The notes beneath the pieces are model-generated. The model did not search any database, was not told the origin of the DNA, and worked only from the letters and a program-made list of their open reading frames with translations. 64,000 nucleotides of DNA from contig CM055112.1 of the NCBI GenBank assembly GCA_029204225.1, forward strand, positions 23,284,996-23,348,995. The letters are read 5' to 3'. Position numbers and translations under genes: made by a program. The stretch comes from Diphasiastrum complanatum. Lineage: Eukaryota > Streptophyta > Lycopodiopsida > Lycopodiales > Lycopodiaceae. Shown one piece after another: positions 35,520 through 48,275 of the stretch (positions within the stretch are counted from its first letter, which is position 1; each line of letters starts with the position of its first letter).

Positions 35520-36336
35520 TCTAAAAAATGCAAAAATAAGCTTGGCAGAAGCCAAAAATCTTGTATATAGGATAGACACACATATGTGGAGCCTGTTACC
35601 ATGTGTGAAACTAGTGTACTTTTCATGTACCATAATCATATATGTTGTACATATGATTTAATTCAAGTTCTAGTGGCTAAAATGGCCAAAAATTAGTTTT
35701 CTAGAGATATGACACATGGCACCAATCTAATGATTGCATGAGCCAAATATTTTGAATAGGTGTCACATCCCATGTGTAAAGGACAAGTCACACGTGTGGA
35801 AATAGCTGAAGTAGGCGAGTTTCTGCTTCTAGAAGATTTTCATGAAGATCTCCATATGGTAGGAAAATAGACCAAAAATGTCCAAAATGGAAAGTTTTGA
35901 TCCAAGTGTCAAATTGCATGATGGTGACAAGGCATCCTCACACGTGTGAGATCTGATGCATGATCAGTACCTCAAGCTCCAAGAAGTGTATATATAGAGG
36001 CTTATTTGGCCATAATCAATGTGTGACACCAATCTTGGTTTTGGAAGCGATTTTGAGTGATTCTCTCCATTTGTCTACATTTGTTTTGATTGTTTTGAGG
36101 TTCTATCAATGTGTACTTGATTTTCAGGTTGGAGTCTGTACTCAGACATTGTTTCACACGTGTGAAACCATAAAGTACACCTACCTTCAAATAATGATTG
36201 TTCTTGTTAGGATTTTGTGTCTAGAATTGATCTATCTTAATCTCAAGTAGATTGATAGATCAAGTAATCTGACAACCAATCCCTCTTGAGGATCATATTA
36301 GGATCCACTTTTGGTCTTTTTTGTACTTTTTGCACA
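35520..36336 (+). repeat. 3' LTR of copia-3
   Basis: It follows the purine tract GAGGAGGAG. The start TCTAAAAAATGC is mutated from TG; the end is GTACTTTTTGCACA. The last 60 bases (GGATCCACTTTTGGTC onward) are recognisably similar to the end of the solo LTR at 42,969-43,658. Confidence 0.7.
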
Positions 36337-36475
36337 CACATGATGAAACTTGATCTCCTTGGCTTGCACCTTCTTCCTTTCAAAGTGGCGTGCAATCTCG
36401 AAATGCTTGGTTCGAGCATGGAAGATAGGATTGGTGGCAAATTGTTATGATGCTTGATTATCACAATAAATGCAT
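36337..36475 (-). pseudogene. copia RNase H tail fragment, first copy
   Basis: On the minus strand it encodes YCDNQASQQFATNPIFHART followed by the His-rich KHFEIARHFERKK motif, the end of copia RNase H. An almost identical fragment lies at 36,717-36,845. Confidence 0.8.
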
Positions 36476-36716
36476 GGATGCTAATATGCTAATATGCAAA
36501 CATGTTGGACTTCATACTCCTTTTGATCAGTGTGGAATTAATAGATAGTTCATGCAAGAATCATACGATTGTAAAGAGCGCCAGATCTATGCTTGTTGAG
36601 ATGAAACTACCAAAGGGCTTTTGGTCAGAAGCATGCAATACTGCGATTTATCTCCAAAATAGGAATCCTATCATTGCAGTACCAAAGATAACACTTGAAG
36701 AGGTGGATGATGATAC
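36476..36716 (+). pseudogene. Copia integrase fragment inserted between two RNase H copies
   Basis: Encodes SARSMLVEMKLPKGFWSEAC and IYLQNRNPIIAVPKIT, the post-Glu helix of copia integrase. It is closely related to 32,255-32,445 but lies on the opposite strand to the RNase H fragments on both sides. Confidence 0.8.
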
Positions 36717-36845
36717 ATGATGGAGCTTGATCTCTTTGGCTTGCACCTTCTCCCTTACAAAGTGGTGTGCAATCTCGATATGCTTGGTTTGAGCATGGAA
36801 GATAGGATTGGTGGCAAATTGTTGTGATGCTTGATTATCACAATA
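36717..36845 (-). pseudogene. copia-4 RNase H tail fragment, second copy
   Basis: A near-duplicate of 36,345-36,475 read on the minus strand (HARSKHIEIAHHF-type motif, here as HAQTKHIEIAHHF). The two copies bracket the inverted integrase fragment. Confidence 0.8.
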
Positions 36846-36850
36846 AATTG

Positions 36851-37507
36851 TTAGAAATCAATGATAAACTTCATTCTGTTACCGTTACTCAAGGTTCTTC
36901 TTGGAGTCCTCGGGTCTTGAGCTTGATCCTCCACTTGACTTGACTCCAAAACATCAATGAATTGAATAAGATGTTGATCCAAAGGTGCTTCTTCAAGTTT
37001 ACAAATCTTCCACTCTTGGAAGATCACATTTCCACTATTGACAAATTCTTTGGTGAAAAACAAGTAGATTCTACAATCTCTACTTGAAGAGCAAAACACT
37101 ACCATTATTCCTATCATTGAAATAAGATAATCTTTGGTCCTTACATTGGAATGATCATGTACAAAGCATGTGGACACAAAGATTTCCAAAGAAAATGATG
37201 TTTCATCTTTTATGACTCTATTCAAACTATTACAAAAATAATTATCCAATGAAATTGCTTTATCAACAACAAATGTAGATTTCAAAGCATCCCATTTTAT
37301 TGTCTTGTCATACAAAGTAATAAACACCATGAATCTTAAAGGTAAGAAACAAGTCACCTCATGTCTACTACTACTTTCCAAAAAGTATTCAAAGATAGTA
37401 GACTCTCCAATGCTCACCACCCTTGCAAGATGCACAGTTGAATGGACAATTTTCATGCAATTTGATGACTCGGCCATTGTCATTGAGGACTCCCTTGGAA
37501 CTCTCAT
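36851..37507 (-). pseudogene. copia-4 degenerate integrase C-terminal region
   Basis: A 218-codon open frame. Its middle (CFVHDHSNVRTKDYLIS; CRIYLFFTKEFVNSGNVIFQ) follows the usual order of the copia integrase C-terminus (CFVHD...RTK...GYRIY...SGDVIF). The first 90 residues are not recognisable. It is probably a decayed polyprotein rather than a host gene, although the unbroken length is notable. Confidence 0.6.
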
Positions 37508-37516
37508 GCTTTGAGG

Positions 37517-37970
37517 CTAATCCTCAAGATTTTCCTCCTTTTGATGCTCCTCCGCAATGCAAGCAAGATCACACTTTGCCAAGATCTCCTCTTGAGTGAT
37601 CTTCTCCTTTGCCAAGCTCATTCTTTCAAAAGCAACACTAGGTTCCAACTTAAATAATCTTCCATGTTTAAATCCCTTTGCAATGCAAACATCATTTTTC
37701 AAGATGAAGCAAACACCATTCTTAAAGTGGACATCCAAACCACTTTCTAAGAGTAGACCAACACTAAGCATATTCTTGGTGATTGATGGTACATGAAGGA
37801 CATTTTCTAGATCCATGCATTTTGAGGATTCTAGACACAAAGAGATGGTGCCAACACCATCTATCCTACACTCTTCATCATTTTCAGTAAAGACAAACTT
37901 TTAACAGCATTGAAAGAGTGTAAGGTTGAGAAAAAGTCCTTTTCACAAGACATCTGGGAGCTAGCCCGAC
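37517..37970 (-). pseudogene. copia-4 protease and GAG-pre-integrase region
   Basis: The minus strand has WWINSRASSQM near 37,950-37,985, a mutated WWIDSGASSHM in which the catalytic Asp reads Asn and Gly reads Arg. After frame breaks come MDLENVLHVPSITKNMLSVG and GVCFILKNDVCIAKGFKHGR. The catalytic residue is lost. Confidence 0.82.
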
Positions 37971-38117
37971 TGTTGATCCACCAATTGTCTCTTGAATTGC
38001 TATTGCTTGTTGGTGAGGATGTAGATGCCATCAAGAATACATCTACTTCATCATCCTCCTCCTCCTTTGCAAGGTTTCCTTATTTGTCCTCCTCCACTTG
38101 TGCTCTTAGCATCTTGT

Positions 38118-38597
38118 AGCATTTAGATGCATAATGCCCCTTCTTTCCACAAAAGAAGCATTTCTGCTTTGACTTGTCTTTTGAGCTTGATGCATCATCC
38201 TCTTCTTTGGCCTCCTTTGGATGCTTCTTCTTTCCATTGGTCTTCTTTTTGCCCTTGAATGAGAAATTGGCTTTCTCATCACTTCATAGATTGATTTTAA
38301 AGACTCCCAAGACTCTTAAGCACTAGTACATGCTGATACTTCTCTCAACAAATCATTTCTCACATTCATCTTAACACAATGAAGTGCAAGCCTAGATCTC
38401 TTCTTGTATCTAGCTAACTCATGTGCACCTAGAGTTTCATCTTCATCTTCAATCAAAAACTCATAAAGGTCTTGGAGCACCAAAAGTGACTCCATCCTAA
38501 CCTTCCAAATAGCATAATTTGTAGTATTCAATCTCTCACTAGCTTCTAGAAGGTATGCTCCAGCAGATCCCATCTTACTAGTGACTTCCACAAACAA
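38118..38597 (-). pseudogene. copia-4 gag and zinc knuckle
   Basis: The gag start reads AYLLEASERLNTTNYAIWKV at 38,597 downward, with LALHCVKMNVRNDLLREVS before a stop at 38,316. The middle of gag is deleted. CFFCGKKGHYASKC, a CX2CX4HX4C knuckle, lies at about 38,118-38,162. Confidence 0.87.
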
Positions 38598-38599
38598 GA

Positions 38600-39371
38600 A
38601 ATAGATTTGATTGACTTGAAATGCACAAAGGTCTCACACTTGCAGTGTTTCACTCAAATATGATTTCTAATCCAACAAATGGACTTATAATCCAAGTTCT
38701 ATCACTCCCTCACAAAGCTATAATGAAGATAAGATGAAGTGAAAACTACTTTCAAACAAATCTTGCCAAGAAATGGATTTGATTGTCTCTAGAAACTCAC
38801 TAAGGTCTCTCTCTTGTAGTGTTTCACTCAAATTAGATTTCTAATCCAACAAATGGACTTATAATCTCAGTTCTAGCACTCACTTGCAAAGTTGGAATGA
38901 AGATAGGATGATGTGAAATCTACTTATAATCAAATCTTGCAAATTTTGGCTTTTTTTGGACAATAACATGACTAAATCTCCCTCACACTTTTTGATGTAC
39001 TTTCAAGACCTGTAAACCAAGTTTAGAGTACCTTATTTCAACCTAGATTAATTAGATCTCATGATCCTATGTCAAATCTAATCAATGGCACTCAATCTTG
39101 GTAGCTTATCCTAAGATTTCCACCAAAAATTACATCAAAAGCTCACAAATTGAATTTCTTTGGATAAAATGAATATCATGCATTAAATGCAGGTTAAGAG
39201 GTGCCCACACATGTGGATAGTACATATTTGGACCCCTACCAAGTTTGGGATCAAATCTCCTCACCAAAATCAAGATTCTAGCTTGTCCTCTCAATACTAG
39301 TTTTAAAACTTGCTAAAAATGGATTTGCATTAGATCAATGGCTTATACTCTTGAACTTGGCTCTGATACCA
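38600..39371 (-). other. Leader of copia-4 with primer-binding site
   Basis: Adjacent to the LTR, the plus strand reads GGCTCTGATACCA (about 39,359-39,371), the complement of the Met primer site TGGTATCAGAGCC. Between 38,620 and 38,940 there are two diverged direct copies of about 190 bp (CAAAGGTCTCACACTTG / TAAGGTCTCTCTCTTG, each followed by TAGTGTTTCACTCAAAT-like text). Confidence 0.8.
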
Positions 39372-40071
39372 TGTGAAAGTACTGTAATTTAGGACCATAA
39401 ATGGATCTACAAAAGATCCACAAGAGTGATTGGATGCTTGCTTAACAATCTATCAAAAAACTAGACACAAAAAAGTTGATCTAGATTGGCAATTTGACAA
39501 ATACAAGCATTAACAATCAAAAGCATTGATCAACATTGAAATCTGAGCCCACACATGTGTACTACAGGCTTTAGTATGGTCTTAAACCTGAGAAACAAGT
39601 AGAAATTTATTTGGTTTCATTTGGATCACAAAAACTCAATGTACATAGTGAACTAGCTTGAGATTGCCAATGAGCTCCAAAAATTTTCTATCTTCTCACT
39701 ATGGGAGCTTGGAATACATAGCAAATTCGACTTCCTTCTTGAAGTTAAGTGGATTTCCAGAATGTAATAAGGTAGTAGACTCAACTTTTTTGCCTTAAAA
39801 TGAAACCCTAGCCTAGATCCTAGAATTATGCTTGGTAGGTAGCTAGTTGGTCAAATTTTCACCTTAAACTTAGGTGTAGATCCTATAAAGTAGGGATGAC
39901 CACCAAATAGACATGACCAACTCTCTTGACTTGACCTAACCTACATTAGGAGTGGGTTGCCACGTGGAATTCTGGCCATACATGTGTGGAACCCAATTAT
40001 GTACAAAATTTACACTATTCTTCATGGTTTTTGATCAAGCTAGATTTGCCAATTTTTGGCAATTCTTCACA
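39372..40071 (-). repeat. 5' LTR of copia-4
   Basis: Plus-strand ends are TGTGAAAGTACTG and GGCAATTCTTCACA, so TGTGAA and TTCACA form the terminal inverted repeat. Related to the LTRs at 24,012 and 42,969. The primer site directly adjoins it on the left. Confidence 0.9.
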
Positions 40072-40100
40072 TCACGACCGCCGCCTTTCTCTCTCCCGTA

Positions 40101-40571
40101 TGTTGAAATTCCGATAGAATCTAGTGCAGTATGCAGATCACATCACACAATCACCATAGCCACTCCTCACAAGCTCTCAAAGATGGCACAACAAAAGTTA
40201 AGTCTATTATGAAGAAACATTGTACATATAGCAAAGCCCCAAACTGCATGGGCTCAACAGGTTTCACTAAACTGGCCTACCACTTGCCAAACTAGAGTTA
40301 GGCCCAATATGGCCACATATACTACAAACCTAGGACATGCCCCTGAGTATAGCATAATGAACTCAAAAATCATTGTACAGGCTAATTTCTTCCTACGTGT
40401 GGCTACTCGGCTAACCCAAGTAGCCGTTTACGGGATCAATGCCCGATCAATATATCCTAACAGGTCACGTCCCGAACACAACTCAGCAAATCTAATTAAT
40501 TGTACACTAATTACAATATCACATTTAGAACTTACATAAAATGTATATCAGATTAACTCTGATTTCTAACT
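40101..40571 (-). repeat. LTR of the second LARD-like copy
   Basis: 471 bp, against 469 bp for the LTR at 14,006-14,474. Alignable throughout, with a more divergent middle. Confidence 0.88.
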
Positions 40572-42043
40572 CTCTCCCTTAAGCTCAAATGTGATAAGAG
40601 TGAAAAAAATAATTTGTAGCAATGTATGGAGTGTCCAAAAGATGTTATGTATATCATGCTACTCTGTACTTGACTCACACTCAAGCACACCAACAAACCA
40701 CCAGATTTGACTTACAAAGTATCATGCAAACACAATGCTCATACAGAGAGTCTACCATACTCTCGACCAACTGACTCGTCCCCAATCTGACTTGAACACA
40801 AGTGGACCACATGAGCGACATGGCTCAAATTGAGGAAATCCCACTGCCACCATGAGACTTACATCATCCATCTAGCTAGGCTGACATCCTATCAGACACT
40901 TACAAGCACAAACCTGTAAAGTTGACATAAATGAGCGACTGAGGCTCAATCTGAGGAAATCATACTGCTACCATAAGACTATACCCTCATCGAATAAACA
41001 GCTAGTAGACATAATGACAAGTCAAAAAGCATAGAATGACTACTTTGTTTTACTGTAGCAAATGCACAACCACATACGACTCCGACTCAGATCTAGACTC
41101 CCATGACAAGGCAACATGCAAGCCCACACACACTCATGCAAACCAACACGAATGATAAAGCGTCAAATACATGACCAAGGCCTATCCATAAGTGGTATCT
41201 TGTCGTACCAACACTTGTGCCACCTGTAGATCCGCTGCTACACCACTGGTCACCAAATCAGGTCCTGAACCATGGCCTGCACCTGTACCAAGATGCTCTC
41301 ACGTCCAAGCATATCACATAGATGTCCTCATACATCATCCAAGATCAACCATCTCGAACCAATGAGCGCTCCAAGCCTCATCCCTGATGTATCTCCCAAA
41401 CAAAACTATGCTCCAAGCCGCTTTGCCTTGACATCCTGTCCAATAAGTCCTGAAAGCTGATCCTCATCCATTCCCCATGCTCCAAGCACAAGAGTCTACC
41501 AAGGACTCAATGAATGAATGTACACAAACCTCACCGTAGGCTACACCTGAGTAGCTCGCCCACCTCCCAGAGATACTGATGATGATCTCCCTATCCTACA
41601 TCCCATGTAGGTTCAACTTTCCATGCTTGACATTGCCAATTCTAATTTGACCAGTACATAAGCCTCCCACCAAGGAGCCTATCTCCCCAATGTATCCATC
41701 ATGTCAACCAAACCAAGGCAAATGCAAACCAAATCCACTATCGTGATGAATAACTCACCCATGATCCATAGCATATCAGGTAGGATAGCTCCAGAACCAT
41801 GTACCATGTACCATCTGATTACCAAGTATCCATTATCCACTGATAGCTCCCCAAGAATTTGTCCACCTGTAGTGCAACTAGGCTCCAACTGGATCTAACC
41901 AAAAGCTGCATCATGTTTACCAAATAATGATGGATAGACACAACATGTGACGCCAACCTGGAGACTACATATAACCATGCAACTCACCTGATCACTCGCC
42001 AAAGTATCAGTTGTCACTCCCTGAGCAACCATCTCCATCCCTG
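40101..42043 (-). mobile_element. Second copy of the LARD-like element, reversed and truncated
   Basis: The LTR (40,101-40,571) and the adjoining 1.47 kb of interior match 14,474 down to about 12,541 of the first copy on the opposite strand. The rest of the interior and the other LTR are absent. The LTR keeps the ends TGTTGAAATT and CTAACT; the purine tract appears as CTCTCCCTT at 40,572. It begins only 29 bp from the copia-4 LTR. Confidence 0.88.
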
Positions 42044-42963
<920 letters not shown>

Positions 42964-42968
42964 ACAAC

Positions 42969-43658
42969 TGTGAAAAATTGCCTACATTGGCAAATCTAGC
43001 CATGTAGAATATTGTACATTTTGTCGATTTGTTTGTTGGTTACTTGAATGGCCAAAGTGCCACTTGTACATACACACCTAAAGTAGGTTACCACGAGTCA
43101 AGAGGAGTGGTTGTGTCTATTTGGTAGTGATTCCTACTTTGTAGGATCTAGACCATGATTTATGATGAGATTTGTACCTACCATGCACCTACCAAGCATG
43201 ACTCTTGGATCTAGGCTAGGGGTTTCACATTAGGGCAAGAAAGTGGAGTCTACTTCCTTATTACATGCTGGATTTTCACCTAACTTTGCAAAGGAAGTGT
43301 GTTTTACTATGTATTCCCATTCTCCATAGTGAGAAGATAGAAACTTTTTGGAGCCTCAAGGAGAAACTCGAGTTTCCTCTCATTGTATGGTGATTCCTCT
43401 ATTTTTCCAATGAAACCCAGCTTTGGCACTTTGTAAACATTGTCTACAGGCCGTACTACAGCCTTATTTCCACACGTGTGGAGTTGGATTATACTAATTG
43501 ATCAATGCTTTGATTGTCTCTACTTGTTTCATATCAAGCTGCTAAACTAGATCTTGTTTTCTGATGACTAGTTTCGGATAGATTGTTTAACAAGCATACA
43601 ATCACCTTGTGGATCATTCAAAGATCCATTTATGGTCCTTAGTACTGTACTTTTCACA
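42969..43658 (+). mobile_element. Solo LTR of the copia-2/4 family
   Basis: 690 bp beginning TGTGAAAAATTG and ending GTACTTTTCACA, so the terminal inverted repeat TGTGAAAA/TTTTCACA is perfect. It is flanked by the perfect 5-bp target duplication ACAAC (42,964-42,968 and 43,659-43,663). There is no internal region. It is the product expected from recombination between the two LTRs of a full element. Confidence 0.93.
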
Positions 43659-43663
43659 ACAAC

Positions 43664-45242
43664 TACCTCCATGAACTGGACACGAGAACTGATGCTTGCA
43701 ATCTACATATAGAAATGTTGAGATAGCAATGCGTAGTAAATCCGCATCTTAATGTGGTTGTTGCTCAGTCATGAGAAGGATCTTTGTAATCATGTGGGAT
43801 AGGGATCAATGGACACATGCAGAGATTCAATTGAGTATCTACAGGAAGAATTAAGGAGTACCCAAACACCAACCCTGAGAGATGGGAATTCCTCCACATA
43901 GTATTCCAATAAAAGAAAAGAAAAAATCATAATATCGGGATGGGTTGATCTTACTATGTGTTGTACCCCCCCCCCCCCCCCCCCCCTAAAAACCATATAT
44001 ATTTTTATTTTTCTATGGCTTAAGCAAAAAAGATTATGGAATAATATATTCTTTTTTATCCTGAATTCGAGCGAGTTTAAAAATAACTTCCTGAATTGTC
44101 TTTAACCCACTCAATAAAGTTAAATTTCTATTTTTTTAACTTATTTGAATGATTGGATTTATCTTATATGTACCTATTACATTAAATTTTCATAGGAAAT
44201 TTATAATTAGGCTCTTCATCATTAGGCTGATGGTACACTCCGTTGGTTCTATTGGGATAGTTACACTAGCGGATTGCTTTTGTGACTGTTGAAAGCTTTT
44301 GAGATAAAAGAATATGTGAATGCCATGGCAAAGTTTTGACTATGAACAAATAGTCATAATCCAAAGAAAAATGACAAAGCAATAAGATCTTTCCATACAC
44401 AATTATTGACGGTGTGTTCCAGTGAACCTGACATTTGGAAAAGAAAGTCATGCATGGGGAATCATTCAAGTGGTGATTAAAGTTTTTGAAAGATAAATGC
44501 TCCCAGAAGGTTCCAAAGGAACTAACCACCCATACAAGTCAAACAAGACTATTCTTAACATAAAATTTGAGCCATAGTCTTTCTTTATTGCTCAAAAATG
44601 ATAAATTACAATTTAAAATAGAGTAGGATGTTTGCTCAAAATAGAGTGTCATGTTTACTATTTTCTATAGGTATCCATGCCCATGCCCAATCTCCATTAT
44701 TTCATGGCTACATCAATTTCTAATTCTAATAAAAGAATGGGGATTGGAGGGGGGTGGGATGTCATCATGTTAAATAACAAATCTTTGGATCTCTAGAACA
44801 TAGACTCCTTTTGATCGTATGAATGAAAATTTCTCTACATATTTGGGGCTTCTTTTACTCCTTTTGTTAGAGTATTTTTTCTACTTTGGTTATTGTCCAT
44901 TGATATGTCTATCATCAATTATCTAATGTTGCATTGATATCTATTGTGTTTAGCTAATTGCTTGATCATTCCCTTGAACGTAACCATAATCAGTGTAGAT
45001 AATGATTGTTTTGTGGCAAATTTCTATCACATAACTTCATTTATTACTTATAAAGACTTTGTGTGGCTTTTGTTGTATTTTCTCTAGGCACAACAAATCA
45101 TGCCAAGATAGAGGTAGCAACGGAGAGGGTAGAGTTGGTTACAACCGAACATGTTTGTAGTCATACTTCATATTTGACTCCTGAAGTGGAATCCAGAAGT
45201 GAGGAAGAGGAGGATTCATCGCAAGTATATGGCAAAACGTAA
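43664..45242. other. AT-rich interval with a poly-C tract, no gene
   Basis: A run of 21 C residues lies at 43,966-43,986. Otherwise AT-rich, with no domain or known repeat seen. From about 45,060 the frames are slightly more protein-like but show nothing recognisable. Confidence 0.5.
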
Positions 45243-45639
45243 AGTCTCTCTCTCTCTCTCTCAAAATCCTAACCCTAAAAATTTAATCCTAATTGTAACC
45301 AACACCACCCTATCCGCACCACATCATTTCATTCCAAAACATTTCATTACAAAATTTCATTCTCAAACCATGCAAAATTCTGCAAAATTCCATTCCCAAA
45401 ACATGCTCTTACAAGATCCCAAAAATTCTACAAAATTCCACTCTCAAAACATGCTCTTACAACATCCACCCGCCGTACTTCGGCCATGTACATACACGCA
45501 CATACATCGGCCACCCACCATCGGCTTTCCTCCTAAACCATCGCTACTCGCGAGGTGTGCAAGATCGGCCATCATCCAAATCATCAGCCGCCACCTAGAT
45601 TGGCCTCCATCGCTCGTCAACGACGGGCACTCTTAACTA
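45243..45639 (+). mobile_element. Possible small Helitron-like element (hairpin terminus copy 1)
   Basis: The right end has GCTCGTCAACGACGGGC, a diverged copy of the hairpin CCCGTC-AAC-GACGGG, then CACTCTTAACTAG followed by T and a (TA)n run. A 3' hairpin followed about ten bases later by CTAG, with insertion next to T, is the layout of a Helitron 3' end. The left end starts in TCTCTCTC, compatible with the 5' TC. The interior has CCTAACCC-type and CATTCC repeats and no gene. The element borders are inferred. Confidence 0.4.

Positions 45640-45641
<2 letters not shown>

Positions 45642-45698
<57 letters not shown>
45642..45698. repeat. (TA)n microsatellite
   Basis: Uninterrupted TA run directly after the hairpin terminus. 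Confidence 0.97.
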
Positions 45699-45699
<1 letters not shown>

Positions 45700-46592
45700 C
45701 CAAGGTCAGTTCGGTGCAGATTACATTCCCATCATGCTTTTGTGCATAGATGCCCATTTTGTTTCAAAATGCGTATGAAACGGTCGTACCGAACGCGTTT
45801 TTGGTTTCAGAATGTAGATGTATAGGTTTCTTGTTTTTGCAATTTTGTGTAAAAATTAGTGATAAATGAGGCCAAGCACCCTGTCCACGGTATGAAGCTC
45901 TAGCACCCTATCCGGTTTTAGGGTTTTCCAGATCACGTTCTGGAACGCGGATTGTAAATTTGGTCCGATTGATATACCTGTGCATATGGAACTATGGGTG
46001 TACCAAAGCTTTCTTACGAATCAACTTCGCCCTTTCCTCCCCTGTCGTAAAGTGGCACAACTCCCCCCTAGAGGAACCCTACCAAGAATCGAGGAAGACT
46101 ACATGTCTCAACTCACCTCTAATTACACCCTAACCCTACATACACACACACACACACACACACGTCACAAAGCATTTCAGAAAGCCAAACTAACAAGAAA
46201 TCAAGTGATTCTTAGCCACCAAATTGAGTCTTCTCTCTCCGATAGAAAGATTGGAATGAGACAAGCCAAGCTTGATCTAGCCAAAAATGAGAACTTAAAT
46301 ATTATGACAAGCCAACCTTGATCTAGCCAAAAATGACAACTTAAATATTGTGTAGGTTATTTAGTGTGATATTAAGTGATCAAGCCTAGGAGCTTAGAAA
46401 ACCCCGGAAATTAATTTCCATGAAGGCCGTATGGCATCCACAGCCTGGTCAGCCACAAAACTGCTAAAAATAAATAACAGTCATTGGCCTGGATAAGTGC
46501 TTGCCAATGTTTTTTTTCATTTCCTTTTCCTTCTTTGGCGCTGCTGGACGAACATGAAATGGAACGACCTTCCTGGTTACAATAAGCGTACT
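45699..46592. other. Interval with CA microsatellite, no gene seen
   Basis: A (CA)n run lies at 46,140-46,163. The words AGCCAAGCTTGATCTAGCC / AGCCAACCTTGATCTAGCC are a close direct repeat at about 46,263 and 46,310. No domain is recognised. Confidence 0.5.
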
Positions 46593-46722
46593 TTAGCAAA
46601 CTGGGCAAGTAGAGTTGCTCTGAATCCATTCATCGATGCAGTCTAAGTGGAAACAATGATTGCAAATAGGCAGCTTTCGCAACTTTTCATTGAGTACAAA
46701 ATCATTCAGACAGACATGACAT
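46593..46722 (-). pseudogene. RING-H2 finger exon
   Basis: After a splice acceptor (CTGCAG, plus strand 46,723-46,728) the minus strand encodes CHVCLNDFVLNEKLRKLPIC then NHCFHLDCIDEWIQSNSTCPVC. The spacing is C-x2-C-x14-C-x-H-x2-H-x2-C-x10-C-x2-C, a complete RING-H2 (C3H2C3) zinc-binding set, with the Ile after the second Cys replaced by Leu and the conserved Trp present. RING-H2 proteins are E3 ubiquitin ligases that bind an E2. A TAA comes immediately after the last Cys (46,593-46,595), where relatives usually continue CRxxL. No upstream exons were recognised to 47.2 kb. It is either the last exon of a gene with a distant start or an orphan exon. Confidence 0.65.
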
Positions 46723-46728
46723 CTGCAG

Positions 46729-47792
<1,064 letters not shown>

Positions 47793-47868
47793 AGGGCACA
47801 CATGCACGCACATCCGCCATCGACGCACGTCCGCCACTGCCCGTCAACGACGGGCACTCTTTACTGTA
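47793..47868 (+). repeat. Hairpin terminus copy 2
   Basis: GCCCGTCAACGACGGGC (6-bp stem, AAC loop) followed by CACTCTTTACTG and then TATATAT. Closely similar to the copies at 45,615 and, reversed, 55,445. Confidence 0.7.
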
Positions 47869-47875
47869 TATATAT

Positions 47876-47906
<31 letters not shown>

Positions 47907-47925
47907 TATATTTATTTAAATTTAT
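47866..47925. repeat. TATA / (TTTA)n microsatellite
   Basis: A TATATATA start followed by repeated TTTA units. Confidence 0.95.
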
Positions 47926-48255
47926 GTACACTTTTGCGCATGTGTATGCATCCTCCTCCCCTCACCCATGCATGAGCTTTTTTTAACTAAAAAACTTGGG
48001 GAGGAGGATGCATGTATGGGGAAAAGGATGCATGGCCCTCCTCCCCATGCATGCATCTAAGGGGCCCACTCCAAATTTAAATTATCCTTTACCAACACAC
48101 ATAGTGTTTTGAAGTGCATGTACATACTTTCACGGTGAAAGGTGTTAAACAAATGAGACTTTCATTATCAAAAATTTGAAGGGTGCTCTAAGGATTTTTT
48201 AAATTATCAGACTTTCCACGAAAAGTTGAAATAAAGATGTATTTCTATGAAGGAA
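47925..48255 (+). repeat. Repeat unit R, copy 1 (inverted partner at 55.5-55.8 kb)
   Basis: Matches 55,486-55,835 on the opposite strand over about 330 bp. Shared words include GTACACTTTTG, GGGGAGGAGGATGCATG, TTTACCAACACACATAGT and TTCTATGAAGG. It contains a perfect 15-bp inverted repeat TGCATCCTCCTCCCC / GGGGAGGAGGATGCA (47,947-47,961 and 47,998-48,012) able to form a long hairpin. Confidence 0.85.
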
Positions 48256-48275
48256 AAATCTATTGTGAAGGGCAG

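Larger units (their letters stand above)
32469..36336 (+). mobile_element. Ty1/copia element copia-3, 5' end missing
   Basis: Protease, integrase, RT, RNase H and 3' LTR are in order on the plus strand. The gag, zinc knuckle and 5' LTR are missing; the displaced integrase fragment at 32,255 abuts protease instead. The integrase frame is open over more than 1 kb, so decay is moderate. Confidence 0.92.
36717..40071 (-). mobile_element. Ty1/copia element copia-4, reversed, RT deleted
   Basis: On the minus strand the order is 5' LTR (40,071-39,372), primer site (39,371 downward), gag (38.6-38.3 kb), zinc knuckle (38.16 kb), protease (37.97-37.8 kb), pre-integrase and integrase remnants (37.8-36.85 kb), then the RNase H tail. 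The central RT is deleted. Extensive decay. Confidence 0.85.
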
